A DNA stretch of 64,000 nucleotides from Ruegeria denitrificans. GTDB lineage: Bacteria > Pseudomonadota > Alphaproteobacteria > Rhodobacterales > Rhodobacteraceae. The position numbers and the translations under genes are program-made. Below the pieces are notes generated by a model. It did no database searches. It was not told the origin of the DNA and was given only the letters and a program-made list of their open reading frames with translations. The DNA is taken from positions 248,001 to 312,000 of the forward strand of contig NZ_CYUD01000002.1 in the NCBI RefSeq assembly GCF_001458295.1. Direction: 5' to 3'. This document shows positions 53,750 to 62,000 of the stretch, piece after piece; the stretch's first letter is position 1; the number at the start of each line of letters is the position of its first letter.

Positions 53750-55072
53750 TCAACGGAAAGCGTGCAGTTCACCTTTAGACGACACGGCGTACAGGGTCTG
53801 CCCGGCCACGACCGGGGCTGTGGTGGCACCACCGGGAACTTCGACGCTGCTCACCAGCGTTCCGTCAACCGGATTGAAGAACCGCAGGTAGCCGTCGTTC
53901 GAGGCAATTACGATGCGTCCCCCGGCCAAAATCGGACCGTAATGCGCAACGATCGGGCCCCGACGCCCCGGCTTGTCCTTGATAAAGCCCGGCAGGTCCC
54001 GCGCCCAGATGACCGAGCCGTCTGCACGGTTCAGCCGGACCAGCTGACTGCGATCGCTAATCAAGAACAGGCTATCACCCGCAGGCCAGACCGTATCAAC
54101 AGCGCCCTCACCAGCGGTCCATATCCGTTCGCCTGTGCCGGCATCGAAGGCCACCGTACGGCCTGAATGGTTGCCGATATAGATCGTATCGCCAACAACC
54201 ATCGGCCCGCCGGTCACGTCCACGATCTGTGCAGCTGCACGTCCCCGGCGTCCACCGGCGACCGACGAATTCCAGCGGCCAATCCCGCCCCGGCGAAAGG
54301 CTGCGGCAATATCACCCGAGCCGAAGGCAAAGACCGCAAATTCCGACGCAATAACTGGGGCCGGAGCACCCAGAACGTTTCCGACACTCGGCGTGCCCTG
54401 CACCTGCCACGCTATGCGCCCATCCTTGGTGTTCACAGCCCAGCCGGTTTCATCGCCCGCTACCAAGTAAAGTAAGCCGTCATTGACCAAAGGCGCACCG
54501 CTGCCAGTGGCGTTCAGGCGCTTTTGCCATTTGACTGCGCCGGTTTTTGCATCCAGCGCCGTCAGACGCCCAAACCCGGACGACACGTAAAGAACACCGT
54601 TGGCATAGGCCAACCCACCGCCCGTCGCGTCCGAGTCGCCATCATTGGTCGGAATCAGGTTTGTGCTCCAGGCCAGTTGACCTTGCGGCGTCACCGCCGA
54701 AGCCGTCGCACCTGCGTCCAGAGCATAGATCAAACCACCACCGACCACGGGTTCTGCGGTGATGCGCTGCTTACGCGAATCCCCTTCTCCGATTGAGGTC
54801 GACCAGATGCGCTGCGGCGTTGCGCGCAATGCAGCGTTGGCGGTACGATATGCCGGTGTACCAGCACTTTGCGGCCAATTGGTATTCGCGCTTTGCGTTG
54901 GCAGGCTGATCGGTTTCGAGCCTTGGACCTCTGCCGCGACATTGTCAGTGGTGGGGCGGATATCTTCGCGGGCACCGGGTAGAATAACCTCGGGTTCCTC
55001 ACAGGCGGCAAGCACAGTCAGCGATAAGGCCGCAGCCGGCAATCCAATGCGGGAGAAAAGACTTGTCACCAT
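53750..55072 (-). CDS. bamB: Outer-membrane assembly lipoprotein BamB (PQQ-repeat)
   Basis: A 440-residue lipoprotein: signal peptide to LTVLAAC (Cys23), then an eight-bladed beta-propeller of PQQ-type repeats, for example VLYVSSGFGRLTALDAKTGAVKW, LLYLVAGDETGWAVNTKDGRIAW and TIYIGNHSGRTVAFDAGTGERIW. BamB is an accessory of the BAM complex. Its place between a YfgM-like gene and der matches the yfgM-bamB-der order of other proteobacteria. Confidence 0.94.
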   Translation of the reverse strand: MVTSLFSRIGLPAAALSLTVLAACEEPEVILPGAREDIRPTTDNVAAEVQGSKPISLPTQSANTNWPQSAGTPAYRTANAALRATPQRIWSTSIGEGDSRKQRITAEPVVGGGLIYALDAGATASAVTPQGQLAWSTNLIPTNDGDSDATGGGLAYANGVLYVSSGFGRLTALDAKTGAVKWQKRLNATGSGAPLVNDGLLYLVAGDETGWAVNTKDGRIAWQVQGTPSVGNVLGAPAPVIASEFAVFAFGSGDIAAAFRRGGIGRWNSSVAGGRRGRAAAQIVDVTGGPMVVGDTIYIGNHSGRTVAFDAGTGERIWTAGEGAVDTVWPAGDSLFLISDRSQLVRLNRADGSVIWARDLPGFIKDKPGRRGPIVAHYGPILAGGRIVIASNDGYLRFFNPVDGTLVSSVEVPGGATTAPVVAGQTLYAVSSKGELHAFR

Positions 55073-55111
55073 GATACTCCGAACTCGCCTGTCATTCTTT
55101 CTGCCGCCGGA

Positions 55112-55783
55112 TCAGCCCTGCCGGGCCACAAGCGGTTCCGGTTCGCCGCCCAGTGCGACAATCAGCTGAGCAGCACGCTGCTGAAGGTCCACACCGATCT
55201 CGGCATCCTGTCGCATTGCCTGCAGGCGGTCGATGGCCGCGGCGACATTCCCCTCGGCGACATCAATCAGTGCCAGTTGTTCTTCAGCCAACAACCGCAA
55301 CGGAGCGCCCGGCGCAGCCAACGCTTCGAATTGCTGGCGCCGATCTGCCACGGGCAGCGTGTCGCTTTGCAACAGCAACGCTTTAAAGGCGGCAATTGCA
55401 CGATAGATTTCTGGTAGATCGCCCTGCACAGCGACGACGTTCAGGCTGTCCACAGCCTCTTGCCGCGATCCGGCGTCGACCTGCGATGACGACAGCAACA
55501 AGTTCAGAACCGCATCACCGCCCGGTGTGGCGGATTCAATACTGGCCAGATCAGCTGCACGTTCGGCCGAGTCATTCTGTGCAAGTGCGCTGAGAATCTC
55601 ATCACCCAGTTTTTCGGCCTGACCGGTCGTGCGGGCCTTGCGAAATTCGTTGAACGCGGCCCCACCGACGATCAGAACCACGGCCAGTACGCCAATCCAA
55701 CCCCAACGGCGCAGCAGCAGAAACAGGCGATCCCGGCGAACCTCTTCGGTCACCTCATCAATAAAACTGTCGGTGTCGCTCAT
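55112..55783 (-). CDS. YfgM-like ancillary SecYEG translocon protein
   Basis: A 223-residue membrane-anchored protein with one helix (IGVLAVVLIVGGAAFNEFRK, about 32-51) and a periplasmic TPR-like domain: EKLGDEILSALAQNDS, GDAVLNLLLSSSQVDAGSR, and LQAMRQDAEIGVDLQQRAAQL. This is the YfgM layout, a chaperone-linked partner of the translocon. The start at 55783 (MSDTDSF) is chosen over ATG 55804. It heads yfgM-bamB-der on the minus strand and is divergent from the RND operon. Confidence 0.85.
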   Translation of the reverse strand: MSDTDSFIDEVTEEVRRDRLFLLLRRWGWIGVLAVVLIVGGAAFNEFRKARTTGQAEKLGDEILSALAQNDSAERAADLASIESATPGGDAVLNLLLSSSQVDAGSRQEAVDSLNVVAVQGDLPEIYRAIAAFKALLLQSDTLPVADRRQQFEALAAPGAPLRLLAEEQLALIDVAEGNVAAAIDRLQAMRQDAEIGVDLQQRAAQLIVALGGEPEPLVARQG

Positions 55784-55935
55784 CCCTGCTCCCCGGGCTG
55801 TCACATTTTCTATGGCGCCATGTCATACCCCGGCGTCCGTGCCAAGCCAAGAGCCGGTTTTCGCACAATTTCGCGGCGTCACGCTACCCTTGCGAAAAAA
55901 AGTGAACCGAACTATTCAGTTTAGTGTGGAAATTA

Positions 55936-55984
55936 TGTACGCCTGAACCCATTTTTAGACGTACACGCCGAAGGACAATCGGCG
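55936..55984. promoter_or_regulatory. Inverted repeats in the leader of the RND operon
   Basis: Two repeats lie 25-72 bases upstream of the RND adaptor gene: TGTACG (55936-55941) with CGTACA (55960-55965), spacer 18, and CGCCGA (55966-55971) with TCGGCG (55979-55984), loop 7. A TetR-like imperfect palindrome AACTATTCAGTTT is also near, at about 55909-55921. No regulator gene is adjacent, so a distant one is inferred. Confidence 0.35.
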
Positions 55985-56007
55985 AAAAATTCTTAGAGAG
56001 GCCCCGT

Positions 56008-57240
56008 ATGCGTTTGATTTCATTCGTGAATGCGATTTTGGTTATTGCCGCATTATTCCTTTTGGTCTTTGAACGTGATGCGTTGTTCGCATTTGCAGGT
56101 CGCGGCGACTCTGAAACAGAAACCGCATCTGAAACAGATTCTGCGCCAGATCTCCAGACGGCCCAGAATGCAATTGGCGTGGTTGTCCAGCGCTCAGCCG
56201 CACGAGAAATTGACAGCGCCGTGTCAGTGCGCGGCCAGACCAGAGCCAACCGTCAGGTCGAAGTTCTGGCCGAAACGACCTCGACCGTGATTTCGGAACC
56301 CAAGCGCAAGGGCGCGTTTGTCGAGGCCGGTGACCTGCTGTGCGAACTGGACCCCGGCACCCGCCCTGCTAGTCTGGCCGAAGCAGTGGCCGCCAAGCTT
56401 GAAGCCGAAAGCCGTATCCCCGAGGCCGAAGCCCGCCTAGAGGAAGCACATGCCCTGGTGGCCGAGGCACAGATTAACTTGACTGCGGCACAGAGGTTGT
56501 CTGAAACTGGATTCGGGTCGGAAACACGGCGCATTTCCAGCGAGGCTTCCATGCGCTCGGCTGAAGCAGGTGTCAAAACCGCCGAGGCTGGTCTGGAAGC
56601 CACCCGCGCCGGGATCGAAGCCGCCAGCGCCGAGGTCGAGGCCGCCCAGCGCGAGATTGATCGCCAGACCATCGAAGCACCGTTCAAGGGCCTGCTGGAA
56701 AGCGATACCGCTGAATTGGGCAGTCTGATGCAACCGGGTTCGCTGTGCGCGACTGTCATTCAGTTGGACCCGATTAAGCTGGTGGGGTTCGTCCCCGAAA
56801 CAGAGGTAAACAAGATCATTGTCGGATCAGAAGCCTCGGCGCGGCTGATTACGGGTCTTGAGGTCGCGGGTCGCGTGACCTTCTTGAGTCGGTCGGCGGA
56901 TGAAACGACAAGAACCTTTGAGGTTGAGATCACAGTACCAAACCCGGAACTGGCCATTCGCGACGGACAAACCGCCGATATCCGTATTGCGGCCGAAGGG
57001 GCCAAGGCACATTTGCTGCCGCAATCCGCTCTGACCCTGAATAACGAAGGACAGATCGGCGTGCGCACGGTCGGCTCTGACAATATTGTTGAATTCATGC
57101 CGATTCTTCTGCTGCGCGACACAGCCGAAGGCGTTTGGGTGGACGGGCTGCCCGAAACCTCTGATGTTATCGTGATCGGCCAGGAATTCGTGACGCAAGG
57201 CGTTAAGGTAGAACCAACCTATCGGGAAGCTGCACAATGA
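56008..57240 (+). CDS. RND efflux periplasmic adaptor (membrane fusion protein)
   Basis: A 410-residue adaptor with an N-terminal membrane anchor (FVNAILVIAALFLLVF), a lipoyl half (VEVLAETTSTVISEPKRKGAFVEAGDLLCELD), a long alpha-hairpin (about 120-210) with AEAGVKTAEAGLEATRAGIE repeats, the second lipoyl half (TIEAPFKGLLESDTAELGSL) and a beta-barrel/MP domain. It links the pump to an outer-membrane channel. The start at 56008 follows AGAGG. It overlaps the pump gene by 4 bases; no outer-membrane factor gene is adjacent. Confidence 0.93.
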   Translation: MRLISFVNAILVIAALFLLVFERDALFAFAGRGDSETETASETDSAPDLQTAQNAIGVVVQRSAAREIDSAVSVRGQTRANRQVEVLAETTSTVISEPKRKGAFVEAGDLLCELDPGTRPASLAEAVAAKLEAESRIPEAEARLEEAHALVAEAQINLTAAQRLSETGFGSETRRISSEASMRSAEAGVKTAEAGLEATRAGIEAASAEVEAAQREIDRQTIEAPFKGLLESDTAELGSLMQPGSLCATVIQLDPIKLVGFVPETEVNKIIVGSEASARLITGLEVAGRVTFLSRSADETTRTFEVEITVPNPELAIRDGQTADIRIAAEGAKAHLLPQSALTLNNEGQIGVRTVGSDNIVEFMPILLLRDTAEGVWVDGLPETSDVIVIGQEFVTQGVKVEPTYREAAQ

Positions 57241-60200
57241 CAGGATTGGTCGCATGGGCCGCCCACAGGGCCCGAATGGTATTAGCCTTTATCGCGATCT
57301 CGCTGATTGTCGGTGGGTTCGCCTATGTCGGCCTGCCCAAGGAAGGTGAGCCCGATATTGAAATCCCGGCACTGTTCGTCTCAGTCCAGTTTCCAGGCAT
57401 TTCCGCCGAGGATTCCGAGAACCTGCTGATCAAGCCGATGGAGACCGAACTGGCGGATTTGGACGGTCTCAAGGAAATGTCCGCCACCGCCGCCGAAGGC
57501 TATGCCGGTATCGCGCTGGAGTTCGACTTTGGCTGGGACAAGACCGCGATCATGGCAGATGTCCGCGATGCGATGAATACCGCACAGGCTGATTTCCCCG
57601 AAGGGGCCGAGCAGTATTCGCTGACCGAAATCAACTTGTCCGAATTCCCCATCGTTATCGTCAACCTGACCGGTGCCGTCCCCGAACGTACAATGGCGCG
57701 CATCGCCAAGGACTTGCAGGACGAGCTTGAGGCGCTGGATTCGGTGCTTGAGGCCGGGATCGCCGGCAATCGCGACGAGTTGCTTGAGGTTGTCATCGAC
57801 CCCTTGAGGCTTGAGGCCTACAACGTTTCCGCCGACGAGCTAATTACTGTTGTTCAAAACAACAACCAGCTAATCGCGGCCGGAGAAGTCGACAGCGCGC
57901 AGGGCACTTTCTCGGTCAAAATCCCTTCGTCGTTCAAAACCGCCGAGGATGTCTATAGCCTGCCAGTCAAGGTCAACGGCGACCGCGTCGTGACGATGGG
58001 AGAGTTGGCGCAGATCAACTACACATTCGAAGACCGCGAAGGCACGGCCCGCTTTGACAATGAATCCACCGTGGCCCTGCAGGTGGTCAAACGCAAAGGC
58101 TTCAACCTGATCGACACGGTGGCGGACGTCAAAACTACTTTGGCCACCGCGCAAGAGAAATGGCCCGCCGAACTGCAGGCCGCAGTCGATGTCGGCACCT
58201 CAAACGACCAAAGCCGGATCGTCGATTCGATGGTTCGCCAGCTCGAGGGCTCGGTCCTGACCGCCATCGCACTGGTGATGATCGTAGTTCTGGCCTCGCT
58301 GGGGACACGCGCTGCGTTGTTGGTGGGTTTTGCGATCCCGACCTCATTCCTGCTGAGCTTCGCCTTTCTGGCGGTTATGGGGGTCAGCATCTCGAACATG
58401 GTGATGTTCGGGTTGATCCTTGCCGTGGGTATGCTGGTCGACGGCGCCATCGTGGTGGTGGAATACGCCGACAAACGCATCAAAGAGGGCATTGGCCCGA
58501 TGCACGCCTATGTCGAGGCGGCGCAGCGGATGTTCTGGCCCATCGTATCCTCAACGGCTACGACACTGTGTGCCTTCCTGCCGATGCTATTCTGGCCCGG
58601 TGTGCCCGGCGAGTTCATGAAGATGCTGCCGATCACGCTGATCTTCGTACTATCCTCCTCGCTGATTGTGGCGCTGATCTACCTGCCGGTCGTGGGCGGT
58701 GTTTCTGGCCGTATGAGCCGCACGTTCGATCGAACATCCAACTGGTTGCGCGGCGTGGCCCCATGGTGGGTCCGTGCGGTTCTAGTGCCGCCATCTCTGT
58801 ACATGATCTTCCTGGGTGCGATGCAGCTGATCAATCCGACATATCTTACCACAGAGGGAGGTTTTTGGGCAGTCGTCCTGGGTGCTGCGCTATTCATCTT
58901 CGGCGCCTTTGCCGGGTCGGTAACGCTGAGCGCGGCCAAGATCGAGCGCCACCAAGAAGAGCGCGTGCACACAGCACGCGAGCATTCGCGGTTTGGCTAT
59001 GTGGTAAAGTTTCTAGTTGGTAATCCGATCATGCCAATCGTGTCTATTGCGGTTGTCATCTTCGGCGTCATGTCCGTGATGTCGTATTACATGGCCAACA
59101 ATCGGGGCGTTGAATTCTTTGTCGAAACCGAGCCGGAACAGGCCACTGCTTATGTCCGTGCGCGGGGCAACCTGTCGCTGCAGGAAAAAGATGCAATGGT
59201 GCTGGCCGCCGAAGAGGTGATCGGACAACATCCGGCTGTGACCAACGTGTTCGCCTTTGCAGGCGAAGGCGGTTTGACCCAGAACGACGGTGGAGTGTCT
59301 GCGCCTGCGGATACGGTGGGTCGTGTTCAGTTCGAAATTACCCCGTGGGAAGATCGCCCAACGTTGACCGAACCCGCGTTCTTCGGTCTGTTCGAGCGCG
59401 AGGTTATCGCCCCCGAATATGACGGTAATTTCGTGCTGGATGAGTTGAACGCAGAGCTTGCCAAGCTGCCCGGTTTCATCGTGGAAATCCTGCCGCTGGA
59501 ACAGGGCCCGGCCTCTGCCAAACCCGTGCACCTGCGCATCAAGGGCGATAGTTGGGAGGAATTGACTGCTTCGGCCCAGGACGCGCGGGCCGTGTTTGAC
59601 GAAACGCCAGGTCTGATCAAGATCGAAGACACCATGCCCCTGCCCGGCATCGACTGGCAGATTGACGTGGACGTCGCCAAGGCGGGTCGCTTTGGGGCAG
59701 ATGTCGCCACGGTGGGCGCGATGGTTCAGCTTGTCACGCGCGGCATCCTGTTGGGCGAAATGCGCCCGGACAACACGGATGAAGAGGTCGAGATTCGCGT
59801 ACGCCTACCTGAACATGATCGTGTTTTGTCGACGCTGGATACGCTCAAGGTTCGCACCCCTGACGGGCTGGTGCCACTGTCCAACTTTGTCACTCGCCAA
59901 CCGGTGGCCAAATTGGCCGAGATCAACCGGATCGATCAGCAGCGCTATTATGACGTCAAGGCAGATGTCGAGCCCGGCTTGTTCAAGGTTGTGGTCGATG
60001 GCCCCGACGGAACCGAGCAACGGCTGGCCGTTGTGCGTGCCGTCGAAGAAGGCGTGGAGCCCAGCGAGACAACCATCACCAGCCCGGATGGCACAGTGTT
60101 TGAGCTGTTTCAGTTGACCGGAGCTGAATCTGTCGAGGACCTGCGCACCGCGATCGAAGAAGAGAACGCCCGGTTTGCTTTGGTCAACCCAAACGAACGG

Positions 60201-61022
60201 ATCGCAGTGCTTACAGAATGGCTGAACACCAACCCGTTCTCGAACACCATCAGTTGGGAATGGACCGGTGATCAGGAGGATCAGGCCGAATCCGGAGCCT
60301 TCCTACAGAACGCCTTCTTGGGCGCATTGGGCCTGATGTTCGTAATCCTGCTGGCGCAGTTCAACTCGTTCTACAACTCGGTCCTGGTGCTGCTGGCGGT
60401 CATTCTGTCGACCACCGGGGTTCTGATCGGGATGATTGCGATGAACCAACCGTTCTCGATCATAATGACCGGTACGGGCATCGTGGCGCTGGCTGGGATC
60501 GTGGTGAACAACAATATTGTTCTGATCGACACCTATCAGGAATACAGCCGCTATATGCCCCGGATCGAGGCCATCGTGCGCACGGCCGAGGCACGTATCC
60601 GCCCGGTTCTGCTGACCACGCTGACCACGATGGCTGGTTTGACGCCAATGATGTTCGGTCTGTCGCTGGATTTCATCAATGGTGGCTATTCGATCAACAG
60701 CCCCACCGCGTTGTGGTGGAAACAGCTGGCTACTGCGGTGGTGTTCGGGTTGGGAATTGCGACGGTTCTGACGCTGATTGTGACGCCGTCTCTGCTGGCG
60801 CTGCGCGTGTGGGTTTCGACCTATACGGTTTGGTTGGGCCGGGCATTGGCCCGCGCGACATCCGGCAAATCCAGCCAGATCGCGCAGGACATGGCGATCG
60901 GCAAAGCGGTCCGTCAGGCACAGGCAACCGAAGTGGTCTGGGGAGACGAAACATCCCCTGCTCCCAAGGATGCCCAAACGCCAGAACATCCGCCGGGTCC
61001 GCCCCTGAAAGCGGCAGAATAA
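57237..61022 (+). CDS. RND efflux pump inner-membrane subunit, enlarged
   Basis: A 1261-residue HAE1-like RND pump, about 200 residues longer than AcrB (1049). It has the usual duplicated architecture of membrane helices and large periplasmic loops. The proton-relay helix 4 reads GMLVDGAIVVVEYADK (near residue 396), with a single Asp where AcrB has two, and the second-half partner GIVVNNNIVLIDTYQ lacks AcrB's Lys. Two extra hydrophobic segments (WWVRAVLVPPSLYMIFLGAM and WAVVLGAALFIFGAFAGSV, about 508-562) lie between helices 6 and 7. The substrate is unknown. A terminator follows. Confidence 0.92.
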   Translation: MTGLVAWAAHRARMVLAFIAISLIVGGFAYVGLPKEGEPDIEIPALFVSVQFPGISAEDSENLLIKPMETELADLDGLKEMSATAAEGYAGIALEFDFGWDKTAIMADVRDAMNTAQADFPEGAEQYSLTEINLSEFPIVIVNLTGAVPERTMARIAKDLQDELEALDSVLEAGIAGNRDELLEVVIDPLRLEAYNVSADELITVVQNNNQLIAAGEVDSAQGTFSVKIPSSFKTAEDVYSLPVKVNGDRVVTMGELAQINYTFEDREGTARFDNESTVALQVVKRKGFNLIDTVADVKTTLATAQEKWPAELQAAVDVGTSNDQSRIVDSMVRQLEGSVLTAIALVMIVVLASLGTRAALLVGFAIPTSFLLSFAFLAVMGVSISNMVMFGLILAVGMLVDGAIVVVEYADKRIKEGIGPMHAYVEAAQRMFWPIVSSTATTLCAFLPMLFWPGVPGEFMKMLPITLIFVLSSSLIVALIYLPVVGGVSGRMSRTFDRTSNWLRGVAPWWVRAVLVPPSLYMIFLGAMQLINPTYLTTEGGFWAVVLGAALFIFGAFAGSVTLSAAKIERHQEERVHTAREHSRFGYVVKFLVGNPIMPIVSIAVVIFGVMSVMSYYMANNRGVEFFVETEPEQATAYVRARGNLSLQEKDAMVLAAEEVIGQHPAVTNVFAFAGEGGLTQNDGGVSAPADTVGRVQFEITPWEDRPTLTEPAFFGLFEREVIAPEYDGNFVLDELNAELAKLPGFIVEILPLEQGPASAKPVHLRIKGDSWEELTASAQDARAVFDETPGLIKIEDTMPLPGIDWQIDVDVAKAGRFGADVATVGAMVQLVTRGILLGEMRPDNTDEEVEIRVRLPEHDRVLSTLDTLKVRTPDGLVPLSNFVTRQPVAKLAEINRIDQQRYYDVKADVEPGLFKVVVDGPDGTEQRLAVVRAVEEGVEPSETTITSPDGTVFELFQLTGAESVEDLRTAIEEENARFALVNPNERIAVLTEWLNTNPFSNTISWEWTGDQEDQAESGAFLQNAFLGALGLMFVILLAQFNSFYNSVLVLLAVILSTTGVLIGMIAMNQPFSIIMTGTGIVALAGIVVNNNIVLIDTYQEYSRYMPRIEAIVRTAEARIRPVLLTTLTTMAGLTPMMFGLSLDFINGGYSINSPTALWWKQLATAVVFGLGIATVLTLIVTPSLLALRVWVSTYTVWLGRALARATSGKSSQIAQDMAIGKAVRQAQATEVVWGDETSPAPKDAQTPEHPPGPPLKAAE

Positions 61023-61023
61023 A

Positions 61024-61055
61024 AAAATGGCGAGCCCGATGGCTCGCCATTTTTG
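61024..61055. terminator. Bidirectional terminator after the RND operon
   Basis: AAAAATGGCGAGCC (61024-61037) and GGCTCGCCATTTTT (61042-61055) form a 14-bp perfect stem with a 4-base loop and T runs in both directions, serving the RND operon and the convergent gene at 61069. Confidence 0.95.
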
Positions 61056-61068
61056 GTTTCAGACCGGA

Positions 61069-61392
61069 TTAGTCAGTAAAGACGTATTCACCCAGATCGC
61101 AAAGGTCCACGCCATACTCTTCTGCGCTGGACCCGTCAGAGAACCCACCGCGAACGTCATAGACACAGGTGGTCAGGCCGTCCGCAATCAAAACGTCCGC
61201 CTCATATCCAGGGGCGATGTAATCGCCCTGCAGCAAGTTTGATTCCCAATTATCCGACTCACTTACCGAGACGTTGAATTCGACCAGGTCGACGCTGCTT
61301 TCATTGCCCAGCAGGAATACCAAGTCCTCGGCGGATGCGGTCGACGCGATAAGCGACGCCAGAATGATCGGCGCAGCAAAGAATTTCTTCAT
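61069..61392 (-). CDS. Small secreted protein of unknown function
   Basis: A 107-residue exported protein: signal peptide MKKFFAAPIILASLIASTASAE, then a mature part starting DLVFLLGNESSVDLVEFNVS with two cysteines (LTTCVYDVRGGF and GVDLCDLGEYVF) likely to pair. Acidic and beta-rich. No family is recognised. ATG 61392 begins the signal peptide. The two small exported proteins here and at 61546 are transcribed the same way. Confidence 0.7.
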   Translation of the reverse strand: MKKFFAAPIILASLIASTASAEDLVFLLGNESSVDLVEFNVSVSESDNWESNLLQGDYIAPGYEADVLIADGLTTCVYDVRGGFSDGSSAEEYGVDLCDLGEYVFTD

Positions 61393-61545
61393 TAAGTGTT
61401 TCCCTGATTTATTTTCCAACGCCAAACGGTTGGTACGGTCCGTCATATCGGAGCAAATACATCGATCAAATGACTATCATCCACGAAAAGACGGATGATC
61501 GAAGCGCAGTACTTTCCTGCAACAGTGCCACTCAAAGCAACCATG

Positions 61546-61953
61546 TCACTTGGACAGCCGGGTCCATTTCTGATGTCCGCATACAACATGCTCGCATCCG
61601 CGCACGGTCAGACTGTCTCCGTTCAGCGTCATTTGGGGCACAACATCCACGTTGACCATGGGAATCCAGAAATCGCCGCCGCCGTACTTGCCGCCCCCTT
61701 CACTGGCCACGTCCCAGAACAGCTTTTTGCCAATATTGGGGGTCTTCACCTCTTTGCCCGACTTGTCATAGGCGGACTGAATTTGGCCGCAGAACTTGTC
61801 GCCGCAGGCCGATATCTTGATATGCGAGATCAGGTTCTTACGATCCGGTTCAGTTTCCCAAACGCCCACAATCGGATCCGCCGCTGCCATCGCAGGCACA
61901 AGCAGAGAAATCACGACCGAAATTAAGACGTTTCTTTTCAATCTGCGCATCAA
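61546..61953 (-). CDS. DUF2147 family secreted protein
   Basis: A 135-residue exported protein with a signal peptide (to about residue 26, LVPAMAAADP) and the DUF2147 features: DPIVGVWETEPDRKNLISHIKI at the start of the mature chain, a four-cysteine set (ACGDKFCGQI and GCEHVVCGHQ) and GGDFWIPMVNVDVVPQMTLNGDSLTVRGC. The family is a small lipocalin-like periplasmic fold of unknown role. It lies 47 bases downstream of the ABC exporter. Confidence 0.88.
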   Translation of the reverse strand: MMRRLKRNVLISVVISLLVPAMAAADPIVGVWETEPDRKNLISHIKISACGDKFCGQIQSAYDKSGKEVKTPNIGKKLFWDVASEGGGKYGGGDFWIPMVNVDVVPQMTLNGDSLTVRGCEHVVCGHQKWTRLSK

Positions 61954-62000
61954 ACCAACTCCTCCGAAACCCAGTCAGTATATCACATAATCGGATCGGT

